From: an uncultured SAR86 cluster bacterium
GTDB lineage: Bacteria; Pseudomonadota; Gammaproteobacteria; Magnimaribacterales; D2472
NCBI GenBank assembly: GCA_902591665.1
Contig: CACJBO010000005.1
Location: forward strand, 16,470-80,469
DNA length: 64,000 bases
Direction of reading: 5' to 3'
A program made the position numbers and the translations under genes. Below the pieces are notes generated by a model. It was not told the origin of the DNA, did not search any database, and saw nothing but the letters and a program-made list of their open reading frames with translations. Shown one piece after another: positions 36,421 through 45,783 of the stretch. The first letter of the stretch is position 1; each line of letters starts with the position of its first letter.

Positions 36421-37259
36421 TATGTATCATCACTGTATTTAGTAATTATCATAAATTGCTCATAAGATAAGTTATCAAATTTTACACCTTCTATGGTTGC
36501 TGAATAATTTGATAAAGTCTCTGAGTATTTTGCCGGCTTAAGTATTTTTTTATTTTCATAGTCAGTTTTAATTAGTAAATATCTTAATGATGTTAATCTT
36601 CCAATCATCTTATTATTAGAGTTTATAGATACCCAGGGTGATATCTCAGTACCAGTCTTATTAAACATCTGTTCTTTATAAAGAGTAAATGCATCCCATT
36701 TTGTAACGATTTTTTCATCATTTTTAGAAAGCTTCCAATACTTTAGTTGTGAATTTTTTCGTGCATTCATTCTTCTTTCTTGCTGATCTTTTGAAAGGGA
36801 GAAATAGAATTTAATTATTTCAACACCCTTATTTATGAGATTTTCTTCCCAATCATTAACTCTTTTCATGAAAGTTCTGTATTGATGTTCTGAACAATAG
36901 CCCATTATTGGTTCTGTAATAGCTCTTGTATACCAAGATCTATCTAGGAAAGATATTTCACCTTTTTTTGGTAAAGCTTTTTCCCATCTTTGGAACCAAT
37001 GAGACGATTCCCACTTAGTTGGAATCCCTAATTGAACATAATTGAAATTTTTAGGTCTTAAGTACTCTGAAAAGAACTTAATTGCTGAGCTTTTTCCAGC
37101 AGTGTCTCGACCCTCAAAAACAATGCATATTCTCCGATTATTTTTAATAACATCTTCTTGAAGTTTTAAAAGTTCTATTTGAAGCCTTCTTTTCTCAAGG
37201 GCATAAGCTTTTGCACTTAATTTTTTATATTCAGATTGATCTAATGATATTAAATGCAT
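36420..37259 (-). CDS. ppk2: Polyphosphate kinase 2 (PPK2 family)
   Basis: 279 residues, single-domain. Walker A variant VFEGRDTAGKSSAI, then FLDRSWYTRAITEP (Walker B and lid region) and QQERRMNARKNSQLKYWKLS are those of PPK2. These cytosolic enzymes transfer phosphate between polyphosphate and nucleotides, usually regenerating NTPs or NDPs from polyphosphate. It is translationally coupled to the Ppx-like gene downstream and divergent from pit, with 90 bp between, so the three genes probably serve phosphate storage. Confidence 0.92.
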   Translation of the reverse strand: MHLISLDQSEYKKLSAKAYALEKRRLQIELLKLQEDVIKNNRRICIVFEGRDTAGKSSAIKFFSEYLRPKNFNYVQLGIPTKWESSHWFQRWEKALPKKGEISFLDRSWYTRAITEPIMGYCSEHQYRTFMKRVNDWEENLINKGVEIIKFYFSLSKDQQERRMNARKNSQLKYWKLSKNDEKIVTKWDAFTLYKEQMFNKTGTEISPWVSINSNNKMIGRLTSLRYLLIKTDYENKKILKPAKYSETLSNYSATIEGVKFDNLSYEQFMIITKYSDDT

Positions 37260-37349
37260 TTTAAAAATTCACTTAAACGTATATGTAATTTCACTTGTTT
37301 GTAACAATTTTATTGCCTAATAGCCACTAATAAACTTATAGGGTAAATC

Positions 37350-38603
37350 TTGATTATGGAAAATTTATTTATTGATCCTACGTTACTATTGATTATAGCG
37401 GCTTTTGCTGGCTTTTTCATGGCATTTGGAATTGGTGCAAATGATGTTGCTAATGCTATGGGAACATCTGTTGGTAGTAAGGCTATTACTTTTAAACAAG
37501 CTATTTTAATAGCAGCTGTTTTTGAGTTTCTTGGAGCATACTTAGCTGGAGGTGAGGTTACTTCAACTATTAGAAAAGGTATTGTTGACCCTGATCTGTA
37601 TGTTGGTAAAGAAAGTATTTTTATTATCGGTATGCTGTCAGCACTATGTGCTGCAGGTACATGGCTTTTAATTGCAAGTACTAGGGGTTGGCCTGTATCA
37701 ACTACTCATTCAATTGTTGGCTCTATTGTAGGTTTTGTAATTATCTCTATGGGTTTCGAAGCTGTATCGTGGAATAAAGTTGGAACCATAGCGGCAAGCT
37801 GGGTTGTATCACCAGCAATCTCTGGAACAATGGCATTTTTATTATTCTTGAGTGCAAAAAAATTCATTTTAGATAGAAGAGATCCTTCTCAAGCAGCAGT
37901 ATCACTTATTCCAATTTATAGTTTTTTTGTAGCAGTAATAATTGGTCTTGTAACAGCTAGAAAAGGCTTAAAACATGTAGGCCTGCCTTTAACAGATAAT
38001 GAAGTTCTTTTGGTAACTGTTTCTTTTGGAATAATTGTTGCGGTAATTTCTGCGATTCTTCTTAATCTTAATAAAGAGAAAATTAGAGAATATGGAGTTG
38101 AATCAGCTTTTGCTGTATTAATGATTGTTACAGCATCTGCTATGGCATTTGCCCATGGATCAAATGATGTTGCTAATGCTATTGGGCCTATGTCTGCAAT
38201 TATAAGCGTGGCATCTGAAGGTGCTATTGGTGCTAAATCTGCTGTTAGTCCTTGGGTATTATTAATTGGTGGTGTTGGTATTGTTTTTGGTTTGGCTATG
38301 CTAGGTGGCAGAGTTATAAAAACTGTAGGAAGTAAAATAACTCATTTAACACCAAGTCTAGGTTTTTCTGCTGAGATGGCAGCTGCATCTACAGTTGTAG
38401 CAGCGACTTATTTAGGATTTCCAATTTCAACTACTCATACATTGGTTGGAGCCGTAATAGGTGTTGGTTTAGCAAAAGGTGTTTCACATTTAGATCTAAG
38501 CTCTATTGGTAGAATCATCTTATCTTGGGTAGTGACTATTCCTGCTGGTGCTACATTAACAGTGCTATTTTACGTATTGTTAAGATTCAGCACAGGCGTA
38601 TAG
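37350..38603 (+). CDS. pit: Low-affinity inorganic phosphate transporter (PiT family)
   Basis: 417 residues and about ten membrane helices. The duplicated PiT signature is present in both halves: FGIGANDVANAMGTS and AHGSNDVANAIGPM. It imports phosphate with H+ or Na+ across the inner membrane. TTG at 37350 lies 6 bp after an AGGG ribosome binding site; ATG at 37356 is an equally usable start two codons later. No phoU-like gene accompanies it. It is divergent from ppk2 and followed after 22 bp by an aquaporin. Confidence 0.93.
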   Translation: MIMENLFIDPTLLLIIAAFAGFFMAFGIGANDVANAMGTSVGSKAITFKQAILIAAVFEFLGAYLAGGEVTSTIRKGIVDPDLYVGKESIFIIGMLSALCAAGTWLLIASTRGWPVSTTHSIVGSIVGFVIISMGFEAVSWNKVGTIAASWVVSPAISGTMAFLLFLSAKKFILDRRDPSQAAVSLIPIYSFFVAVIIGLVTARKGLKHVGLPLTDNEVLLVTVSFGIIVAVISAILLNLNKEKIREYGVESAFAVLMIVTASAMAFAHGSNDVANAIGPMSAIISVASEGAIGAKSAVSPWVLLIGGVGIVFGLAMLGGRVIKTVGSKITHLTPSLGFSAEMAAASTVVAATYLGFPISTTHTLVGAVIGVGLAKGVSHLDLSSIGRIILSWVVTIPAGATLTVLFYVLLRFSTGV

Positions 38604-38625
38604 CAATCTAATTTTAAATAACAAA

Positions 38626-39273
38626 GTGCTGATAAAAAAACTCTTAGCAGAATTTATTGGCACTTGCTTTTTAGTTATGGTAGTCGTTGGCTCAGGCATC
38701 ATGGCTGAAAACTTAACCTCAAATGAATTTAATATTCTTCTTGCCAATACTATTGTTACCGGAGCTGGCCTAACAGCTTTAATATGGATTTTTATCAATA
38801 TTTCTGGAGCACATTTTAATCCTGCTGTGAGTTTGGTTATGTTTCTTAACAAGGAATTAAAATTTGATCATTTAGTTTATTTTATTTTTTTTCAATGTCT
38901 TGGTGGTTTTATTGGAACTGTGCTAGCAAACCTAATGTTTAATCTTGATCCTATAAGCATATCCTCTAACGTAAGAAGCGGTTCAAATATTTATTTAAGT
39001 GAATTTATTGCAACCTTTGGTTTGATTCTTACAATTTTGGGAAGTAGGCGTCTATCAAAGAAAATAGTTGCACCCTCAGTTGGCTTATATATAACTGCTG
39101 GTTACTGGTTTACATCCTCAACATCATTTGCAAACCCATCGGTTACATTTGCAAGAGGTTTTACAGATACTTTTACAGGAATCAGTCCAGAATATATTCT
39201 CCCATTTATTTGTTTTCAAATTATTGGAGCTATAACCGCATTAGTTTTAATGAATTATATGCAAAAGGATTGA
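38626..39273 (+). CDS. MIP-family aquaporin/aquaglyceroporin
   Basis: 215 residues with six membrane segments and two half-helix motifs, HFNPAVS and ANPSVTFARG; the second carries NPS in place of NPA. The Arg after the second motif is the selectivity-filter Arg. The pattern resembles AqpS/plant-NIP-like channels, which pass water, glycerol or arsenite. The start is GTG at 38626. It follows pit by 22 bp, so an osmotic or metalloid role cannot be decided; no arsenic genes are seen. Confidence 0.85.
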   Translation: MLIKKLLAEFIGTCFLVMVVVGSGIMAENLTSNEFNILLANTIVTGAGLTALIWIFINISGAHFNPAVSLVMFLNKELKFDHLVYFIFFQCLGGFIGTVLANLMFNLDPISISSNVRSGSNIYLSEFIATFGLILTILGSRRLSKKIVAPSVGLYITAGYWFTSSTSFANPSVTFARGFTDTFTGISPEYILPFICFQIIGAITALVLMNYMQKD

Positions 39274-39280
39274 GCTCAAT

Positions 39281-39874
39281 TTATGAGCTTTGATTAACCC
39301 AATTTAGCATATAGGCATGACCAGCTCTGTGCGCCTCAATTTTTCCAGTTTCATTAAGAGCATTACTTTCTTTTACATTTAATGAAAATATAGAAATGAT
39401 GATTTGAGTTAAAACTCTATAAATTCCATCTTTGTTGTACATTCCGGGTAATTTAATATTTGACTCAACGAAAGATTGAATATTAGCTGATAGTTTATTA
39501 ATAACTGATGCATGGACTGGAGGAGTGACTGTATTTTGAAGAATAATTAATTGCGACGCCTCATTTTCATGAAAGTAGTCATAAAGAATCTCCACACTTC
39601 TTAATATTACAACTGAAAGCTGGTCTGTATTGATATTGTGTGACTTTTCTTTAAAAAAACTTGCACAGTTAAGTAAATATTCCTCAATAAGTGTTTCTTT
39701 TAAAGAATCAGCAGTGGGAAAAAATTTATAAGTAGAAGTTCTTTTCAATCCAGAGAATTTTGAAATATTGGCTATTGTTAAAGCATCAAGACCTTCGTCT
39801 AAAAGAATTTGTTCAGCTGTTTCAAGAATTATTTTAATTCTTTGCTTACTTCTTTCTTGTTTTGGTTTAAGCAT
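39281..39874 (-). CDS. TetR-family transcriptional regulator
   Basis: 197 residues. The N-terminal helix-turn-helix is classical TetR: RSKQRIKIILETAEQIL, then LTIANISKFSGLKRTSTYKFF. The C-terminal ligand-binding part is helical and has no recognisable effector signature. It converges on the aquaporin gene and lies downstream of the phytase gene on the same strand with 35 bp between, so a target cannot be assigned. Confidence 0.88.
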   Translation of the reverse strand: MLKPKQERSKQRIKIILETAEQILLDEGLDALTIANISKFSGLKRTSTYKFFPTADSLKETLIEEYLLNCASFFKEKSHNINTDQLSVVILRSVEILYDYFHENEASQLIILQNTVTPPVHASVINKLSANIQSFVESNIKLPGMYNKDGIYRVLTQIIISIFSLNVKESNALNETGKIEAHRAGHAYMLNWVNQSS

Positions 39875-39909
39875 TAGCTAATATCGACATATGTTTATAA
39901 ATATAGATA

Positions 39910-40968
39910 TTACTTTATATTCAATGAATTTAAAACTTGCTTAAAAGATACAAACTTAAAGTTTTGTTTATTAACTTTATTTTTTACTGAATTGTTTCCA
40001 TCTTGGACAACCATTAGTCCTAGGGGATATTCAGGACCTAGATTTAAATGTGTGACATCAACCCCATCAGTATCTGTTACTTCGTCAATATCACCATTAT
40101 TTTTAATTGAAAAACTATCTATATAATCATATGGGTACTTTCTATCATATAGATTAAATTTGCTATCACCTTGTGAAGATAAGATTAAATAACCCTCATG
40201 ACTTGATGTTTTATATATCGTAACTCCCTCAGGGTCACCAACAATATTACCATCTCTTGTATCTATAATAGTGACGTCAGACATATTTAGATCATTGTTA
40301 ATTTTATATGCCCTGAGAATACCTCTATCTTGTTCCTCTGATATGAATAGTGTTTGATTTTCATCGTCATATACACATCCTTCTGATTGAGCTGCATCAG
40401 CATTTTTAAATTCGTGAATTAAAGATAATGATTTATTTTTAAAGCCCCATAATTGAACTTTAGATCCCATATCTTCAGTGATGAAAGCTATGTCACCAAA
40501 ATATGGATGATATCCAGCACAAACTCCATAAACTATCATATTAGCATCACCAGAATATGATGGGTTGATTGGCATATCTAATGCGGATGTTTTTATTTGA
40601 GTATTAAGTTCTTTGTTATTTAAGATCCATAAACCTAATGTGTTATTTGATCTATTTGAGCCATAAAAGAGTGTAGTATTCTTTTTATCATAAGAGGCAG
40701 GTCTTAAATCAATATTATTTATCTTTCCTGCTTTTATAAAAGTTAGTTTTTCTGCATTCATATTGTATGCATATATGCCATTATATTTATCAGTACCAAA
40801 TACAATTGAATTGTTAGGATCAAAAGGATTAACCCATATTGCTGGATCATCAGCATCACCATTAATGGGAACTTGTGGTGTTTCAGCATTAGGGGTTATT
40901 TCAAAGGCATTTATGTTTATAGTTAATATAATTAATAAAAAGTATTTATAGGTTTTTGTAATATTCAT
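39910..40968 (-). CDS. Exported beta-propeller phytase
   Basis: 352 residues from the ATG at 40968 (a TTG codon directly before it is the alternative). A signal peptide ends near INAF at residue 20. Beta-propeller phytase motifs are visible: GDADDPAIWVNP, FGTDKYNGIYAY, IDLRPASY, SEGCVYDDENQTLF, ISEEQDRGI, GDPEGVTIY and the closing DTDGVDV. The enzyme removes phosphates from inositol hexaphosphate in the periplasm or outside the cell using Ca2+. It is slightly shorter than Bacillus phytase. Divergent from a porin, with a possible Pho box between them. Confidence 0.9.
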   Translation of the reverse strand: MNITKTYKYFLLIILTININAFEITPNAETPQVPINGDADDPAIWVNPFDPNNSIVFGTDKYNGIYAYNMNAEKLTFIKAGKINNIDLRPASYDKKNTTLFYGSNRSNNTLGLWILNNKELNTQIKTSALDMPINPSYSGDANMIVYGVCAGYHPYFGDIAFITEDMGSKVQLWGFKNKSLSLIHEFKNADAAQSEGCVYDDENQTLFISEEQDRGILRAYKINNDLNMSDVTIIDTRDGNIVGDPEGVTIYKTSSHEGYLILSSQGDSKFNLYDRKYPYDYIDSFSIKNNGDIDEVTDTDGVDVTHLNLGPEYPLGLMVVQDGNNSVKNKVNKQNFKFVSFKQVLNSLNIK

Positions 40969-41054
40969 CAATCGAAAAAGAAACTACTTAATATGATAAT
41001 TATTACTCATAATAGGATTAACTTCTAAGTACTTTGTAACAAATTTATACTTTA

Positions 41055-41094
41055 GTTACATATATGTGTCATCAAAGTTATTTCTCTGTAAATA
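41055..41094 (+). promoter_or_regulatory. Possible degenerate Pho box before the porin gene
   Basis: Four 7-mers at exact 11-bp spacing start with GT: GTTACAT (41055), GTGTCAT (41066), GTTATTT (41077) and GTAAATA (41088). Only the second is close to the PhoB half site. The position, 75-114 bp upstream of the porin ATG in a region shared with the phytase, makes PhoB control plausible. Confidence 0.3.
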
Positions 41095-41168
41095 CTTAAT
41101 TCATGCAGTAACAACCTAAAATTTTTATGATTTAATGCACTCATATTTTAATTAAACATTTTTATATT

Positions 41169-42083
41169 ATGAAAAACCTAAATATTTTTAAAATTAAATT
41201 TCTTTTAATAATCCCTGTTATTTTTTCAATTCAGTCTGAATCATCAACTGATTTTTATGGAAAAATAAATATGAGCTTAGCTCAGATTGATGAGGGTTAT
41301 GAAAGAGAAACAGATACATTAAATAATGCATCTAGAATTGGATTTAAATCTAAGTTTAAGATTTCAGAAAATCTTAATTTTTTAGTTCAAGTTGAAAATG
41401 AAATTGATCCAGCGGATGGAAGGGCTGATGGAGATAAGGTATTTAAACAAAGAAATACATTTATTGGTATATCAGGTAACTTTGGTAAATTGTTCGTAGG
41501 AACTCATGATACAGCTTTTAAAAAGGCACAATTAAAAGTAGATCTTTTTAATGATACCCAATCCGATATTAAAAATATCTTACGAGGTGAAAATAGAATG
41601 CAAGATCTAGTTGGATATGAATCACCAGAAATTCTTAAGGGCGTTAAGGTTGTGCTGAATAACATAAAGACTTCTGATAAAAATTATCAGTCCTATTCTA
41701 TTAACTATTCATCTGATTCATTAAAAGCTTCTTATAGTATTGATACTGGTTTGAAAGGATATGATGGAAAGAGATTAACCGGTTCATACACCTTTAATAA
41801 AACTACTTTAGGTACTATATACCAAGATTCAGAAAAAACTGTTACTTCAAAAAAAGAATCAGGTTACGTTTACAGCGTTAAGCAAAAAATATCAAAAAAA
41901 GGCTCTTTATTATTCCAAGTTGCAAAATCAGATATGAAAGTTGTTGGAGGAAAACAAATTAGTTTTGGGTACAACCACCAACTAAGAAAAAATCTTAAAG
42001 TATTTACTGCGCTTTCATTTTTATCTAAGGATAACGCAGAAGATAAAGATTGGTTAACAGCGGGTTTTGAATATAAGTTCTAA
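41169..42083 (+). CDS. Outer-membrane porin (gammaproteobacterial general porin type)
   Basis: 304 residues with a signal peptide to about residue 26. The first strand FYGKINMSLAQID, the segment ASRIGFKSKFKISENLNFLVQVENE and the loop FGKLFVGTHDTAF are those of Gram-negative porins (Porin_4 type), and the last residue is Phe as needed for insertion. The mature part is Lys-rich, which would suit anion passage. Divergent from the phytase gene; together they could form a phosphate-ester uptake pair. It converges on the epoxide hydrolase with overlapping stops. Confidence 0.85.
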   Translation: MKNLNIFKIKFLLIIPVIFSIQSESSTDFYGKINMSLAQIDEGYERETDTLNNASRIGFKSKFKISENLNFLVQVENEIDPADGRADGDKVFKQRNTFIGISGNFGKLFVGTHDTAFKKAQLKVDLFNDTQSDIKNILRGENRMQDLVGYESPEILKGVKVVLNNIKTSDKNYQSYSINYSSDSLKASYSIDTGLKGYDGKRLTGSYTFNKTTLGTIYQDSEKTVTSKKESGYVYSVKQKISKKGSLLFQVAKSDMKVVGGKQISFGYNHQLRKNLKVFTALSFLSKDNAEDKDWLTAGFEYKF

Positions 42084-43201
42084 TAAAGATTAAGCTTATC
42101 AATAAATAAATTTATATCTTTTGAAAGCTGCAATGGTTTCTCCATTGCAGCGAAATGTCCACCATCATATTCATTCCATTGAACTACGTTATAAATTTTT
42201 TCAGCCCAAACCCTTGGTGGCAACATAATATCTCTTTTAAAAATAGCACCAGCCATTGGTTGCTTGATTGAGTTAAAAGAAAAACCAAAGTCACCATTTT
42301 CTTTATAGAGTCTTGCAGAAGAGGTTATAGATTCTGTAAACCAATAGAGAGATATTATGCTTAAGACCTCATCATTAGATATAACTAAATTGTTATCATT
42401 TCCATCAAACCAGCCATAAAATTTTTCAGATATCCATGCAGCAAGCCCAATAGGTGAATCGTTAAGGCCATACCCTATAGTTTGTGGTTTTGTTTTATGG
42501 ATTTCATAGTAGCCATAACCTTGAGTTTTATATTTATTAAAATTTTCAAGCAACTTCAACTCTTTATCTGTTACTCCCTCCATTGGATTTTCGGTATTTG
42601 GAGGAAATGCAATCACTAAGTTTAAATGAATACCAATACAGTTTTCAGGAAATAGTTCCGCCATCCATTTACTAACTGTTGCACCCCAGTCACCACCTTG
42701 GACAACATATTTTTTATATCCTAAAGCCATCATTAGCTCATGTTGAATTTTTGCTATTTCCTCTGAATTCATTCCAAGATCTTTTGGCTTATCAGAAAAG
42801 CCAAACCCTGGAAGAGAAGGGCATATTATATCTATTGGTCTGGTAGATTCTTCCTGTATTAAAGGAATAACTTTAATAAATTCTTGAACACTTCCTGGCC
42901 ATCCATGGGTCATAACAAGAGGCAATGCATTTTTTTGATTAGATTTAGCATGAAGAAAATGAATATCAAGACCTGTTTTAGAAGTAAATTTATAACTACC
43001 AATTTCATTTAATTCTTTTTCATGTGTTCTCCAATTAAAATCATTTATCCAATACTCAGATAAGTCTTTAAGAAAACTCATGCTAGTTCCATGAGACCAG
43101 TATTCATTATTTATTTCATCCGGCCATCTTGTTAACTCAATTTTTTTTTGCAAAAGCTCAATTTGGCTTTCATCAATATTTATGTGGAATTCCTTAATCA
43201 T
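42080..43201 (-). CDS. Epoxide hydrolase (EHN-type alpha/beta hydrolase)
   Basis: 373 residues. The N-terminal epoxide-hydrolase domain has ELTRWPDEINNEYW, followed by the alpha/beta fold with oxyanion motif HGWPGSVQEF (HGxP) and nucleophile elbow VQGGDWGATVSKW, with Asp171 as the nucleophile. GGHFAAMEKP near the C-terminus carries the catalytic His. This is the microsomal-type epoxide hydrolase family, converting epoxides to diols in the cytosol. Substrate unknown. No signal peptide. Confidence 0.9.
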   Translation of the reverse strand: MIKEFHINIDESQIELLQKKIELTRWPDEINNEYWSHGTSMSFLKDLSEYWINDFNWRTHEKELNEIGSYKFTSKTGLDIHFLHAKSNQKNALPLVMTHGWPGSVQEFIKVIPLIQEESTRPIDIICPSLPGFGFSDKPKDLGMNSEEIAKIQHELMMALGYKKYVVQGGDWGATVSKWMAELFPENCIGIHLNLVIAFPPNTENPMEGVTDKELKLLENFNKYKTQGYGYYEIHKTKPQTIGYGLNDSPIGLAAWISEKFYGWFDGNDNNLVISNDEVLSIISLYWFTESITSSARLYKENGDFGFSFNSIKQPMAGAIFKRDIMLPPRVWAEKIYNVVQWNEYDGGHFAAMEKPLQLSKDINLFIDKLNLY

Positions 43202-43288
43202 TTTAGATATTTTAATTATAAGTTTTAAACTATAAGCTAACGGCTTTAATAAAGTAAAATATTATTTTTGATTAATATTAAATAACCT

Positions 43289-43792
43289 ATGTTCGAAAAA
43301 ATAGAAATATATTTGAATGCTAATGCTGAATATGCGTGGTTATTTGTATTGTTTTTTGCATTTCTTGAATCCTTTATTCTTTCAGGCTTAATTGTTTCAA
43401 GTGCAATCTTGTTTTCTATATGTATTTTGGTTTATAACACTGAATTAATGCCAATAACTGCCATTGTTCCTGTAGCAGTCATTGGCGCTCATTTAGGAGA
43501 TATGTCAGGCTTTATTTTTGGTAAAACTATCGGCCCACAAATTATGTCAACTAAGGTTGTTCAAAAAAGAGAAAAGGTTATTAATAGAGCTCAAAAATTT
43601 TTAGATAGAACTGGGTCATATACAGTTTTAATGGGTAGGTTTATTCCTGCAATAAGACCAATTGTTCCATTTTTACTTGGAATATCAGATTTAAAAGTTA
43701 TTAAATTTTATATAGCAGATCTAATAGCTTGCATATGCTGGGGTTTAGCATTAGGCTTTCTAGTCACAGGAATAGGATCTGTTTTAGGATAA
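43289..43792 (+). CDS. DedA/SNARE-associated family membrane protein
   Basis: 167 residues with four to five membrane segments. Motifs IGAHLGDMSGFIFGKTIG and GRFIPAIRPIVPFLLGIS are those of DedA proteins (undecaprenyl-phosphate/phospholipid flippases supporting membrane homeostasis). It is a little shorter than E. coli DedA proteins (about 200-220 residues). It is followed by a 61-residue membrane protein and a HIT gene with 2-3-bp gaps, so these form one operon. Confidence 0.88.
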   Translation: MFEKIEIYLNANAEYAWLFVLFFAFLESFILSGLIVSSAILFSICILVYNTELMPITAIVPVAVIGAHLGDMSGFIFGKTIGPQIMSTKVVQKREKVINRAQKFLDRTGSYTVLMGRFIPAIRPIVPFLLGISDLKVIKFYIADLIACICWGLALGFLVTGIGSVLG

Positions 43793-43795
43793 ATT

Positions 43796-43981
43796 ATGTT
43801 AAGTGTTTTTATTTTAGTTGTAAGTACCATCGCATTAGTTTATTTACTCATGCAGCTTGTTAGAGCAAAAAAACAAGGCCGCTTTTTACAAACTATTAGA
43901 GATTTATTTATTATTTTGTTAGCTATTCTCATGACAGCAGCAATTTTCTATATTGGTTTTAGATTTTTTAGAGCCTTCTAA
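43796..43981 (+). CDS. 61-residue membrane protein, unknown
   Basis: Two hydrophobic segments (about 2-21 and 37-58) separated by a basic loop VRAKKQGRFLQT. Start and stop lie 3 and 2 bp from the neighbouring DedA and HIT genes, and no other frame explains this gap, which supports a real gene. No family recognised. Confidence 0.65.
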   Translation: MLSVFILVVSTIALVYLLMQLVRAKKQGRFLQTIRDLFIILLAILMTAAIFYIGFRFFRAF

Positions 43982-43983
43982 TA

Positions 43984-44325
43984 ATGCCTGAGACTTTATT
44001 TGAAAAAATAATAAATAGAGAGATACCGGCAGATATTATTTATGAAGACGACCTCTCTATAGTGATAAAAGATATTCATCCGCAAGCTCCAACACACTTA
44101 TTAATAATTCCAAAAAAAGTAATACCAAAACTTTCAGATTCATCAATTGAAGATCAGGAAGTTTTAGGGCATTTAATGTTGGTGGCGGGGAAGGTTGCTG
44201 AACAGCTTAATCTAAATAACACATTTAGGATTGTTATCAACAATGGTGCAAAAGCAGGTCAAAGTGTCTTTCACCTGCATTTACATCTTTTATCAGGTAG
44301 GTCTTTGAATTGGCCTCCAGGCTAA
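43984..44325 (+). CDS. HIT-family nucleotide-binding protein (HinT-like)
   Basis: 113 residues. The opening TLFEKIINREIPADIIYEDD and the histidine triad in VFHLHLHLLSGR, plus the C-terminal LNWPPG, match bacterial HinT/histidine-triad hydrolases. Such proteins hydrolyse adenosine 5'-phosphoramidates and AMP-lysine. The stop overlaps that of a 32-residue frame on the opposite strand. Confidence 0.93.
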   Translation: MPETLFEKIINREIPADIIYEDDLSIVIKDIHPQAPTHLLIIPKKVIPKLSDSSIEDQEVLGHLMLVAGKVAEQLNLNNTFRIVINNGAKAGQSVFHLHLHLLSGRSLNWPPG

Positions 44326-44420
44326 TAAAATATATAAGCCCCTAAACCGAGTAAAAATACTACGAAACCAATACCAAGTACAAAGTAACTACCTAATTTT
44401 ATAGTCTGACTATCGCTCAT
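44322..44420 (-). CDS. 32-residue single-span membrane protein
   Basis: A short frame starting at 44420 behind an unusually strong ribosome binding site, GGGAGGAG, 6 bp upstream. The product MSDSQTIKLGSYFVL is followed by GIGFVVFLLGLGAYIFY: a polar N-terminus and one membrane helix. It converges on the HIT gene with overlapping stops. The perfect Shine-Dalgarno in a genome where many genes lack one argues for translation. No family recognised. Confidence 0.55.
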   Translation of the reverse strand: MSDSQTIKLGSYFVLGIGFVVFLLGLGAYIFY

Positions 44421-44526
44421 GTCACACTCCTCCCAAAAAAAAATATAACAAAAATATCAGCATTTACAAGGTTATTTGTTAGCAAAGGATATAAAATAAA
44501 GACAACAATAAATAATTTAATTCCTA

Positions 44527-45783
44527 TTGAAAAATTCGTCAGATAGAACTTTTACAAGAACTGTTAAATCATGGATTGCTTATGATGCTGGAAATTCAGC
44601 ATTCGCTACTACTGTTGTTGCAGCTTTTTTTCCAATTTTTTATTTAGAATTTTGGGCATCAAACCTGCCTAAAATTGAAGCATCTATATATCTAAATTGG
44701 ACTTTAGTTATATGCAATGTTTCTATTTTACTGTCTGGCCCTGTTATAGGTGCGATTACTGATATTAATCAGTCAACCAAAAAATCTCTAACAATCTTTA
44801 CAATCACTTCTGTATTTTTTGTTGGACTTTTATATTTTCTTTCTGTTGGATCGTGGATTTATGCATTGGTTTTCTTTGGCATAGCAAATTATTGTTTTTG
44901 TGTAGCACAAATTCCTTACGACAAAATTCTTACAAAGATCTCAACACCTGAAAAGTTTTCAATAATTTCTAACCAGGGTTATGCATGGGGCTACGCAGGT
45001 GGAGGATTGCTATTCATAGTGAATGCATTAATGAGTATTTATCCATCATCATTTGGTCTTGCCTCACAATCTGATGCAATTAGAGTCTCATTTTTAATGG
45101 TATCTGTTTGGTGGTTATTATTTTTAATACCTTTATTATTAAATTTTCAAGAAACTAGAGATCATCATAAATCTAAAGGCGTTGTTCTTTCATCGCTAAA
45201 GAATATCGTCACAACATTAAAATCTGTTTATCAGTATAAAAATGCTTTCCTTTTTTTGATTGCATTTTTTTTATTTATTGATGGTGCTCATACTGTAATT
45301 TATCTTGCTTCAACTTTTGCTCTAAATCTTGGACTAGAAACTAGTTCTATTATTCAAGCTTTAATACTTGTTCAACTTGTTGCCTTTCCTGCTACATTAA
45401 TTTGGGGGTATGTAGCTAATAGATTTGGAGATAAATTAGTTTTATATATAACTATTTGTTCCTATATATTTATCATTATTTATAGCACCACTTTATCAAG
45501 TGCCCTTGAATTTTATCTTTTAGCTGCATGGGTTGGATGTGTTCAGGGCGGCATTCAGGGAAGCTCAAGAGGTTACTTTGGAAAATTAATCCCTAAAGAA
45601 AAAGCCGGTGAGTTTTTTGGTTTGTATAATGTAATGGGAAGGGCAGGAGCTATATTAGGACCTCTTCTGGTTGGTAGTCTTTTAACTTTATACGGAAATG
45701 TGAGAATAGCTTTATTGCCAATAGCAATTTTATTTATTATTGGTGGATTATTATTAACAAGAGTAAATAATGAAATTGCTTAG
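44527..45783 (+). CDS. MFS transporter of the UMF1 (Atg22-like) family
   Basis: 418 residues and twelve membrane helices. The opening SWIAYDAGNSAFATTV is the signature of the UMF1/Atg22-like MFS group, found in bacteria and in vacuolar amino acid exporters. Later, GCVQGGIQGSSRGYFGKLIP and FFGLYNVMGRAGAILGP agree. Substrate unknown. The start is a TTG at 44527; no in-frame ATG is near. The end overlaps the next small gene by 14 bp. Confidence 0.85.
   Translation: MKNSSDRTFTRTVKSWIAYDAGNSAFATTVVAAFFPIFYLEFWASNLPKIEASIYLNWTLVICNVSILLSGPVIGAITDINQSTKKSLTIFTITSVFFVGLLYFLSVGSWIYALVFFGIANYCFCVAQIPYDKILTKISTPEKFSIISNQGYAWGYAGGGLLFIVNALMSIYPSSFGLASQSDAIRVSFLMVSVWWLLFLIPLLLNFQETRDHHKSKGVVLSSLKNIVTTLKSVYQYKNAFLFLIAFFLFIDGAHTVIYLASTFALNLGLETSSIIQALILVQLVAFPATLIWGYVANRFGDKLVLYITICSYIFIIIYSTTLSSALEFYLLAAWVGCVQGGIQGSSRGYFGKLIPKEKAGEFFGLYNVMGRAGAILGPLLVGSLLTLYGNVRIALLPIAILFIIGGLLLTRVNNEIA

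Noticed and set aside
37260..37349. Pho-box-like TGTAA words between ppk2 and pit
   Set aside because: TGTAATT and TTGTAAC do not repeat at 11-bp spacing on either strand.
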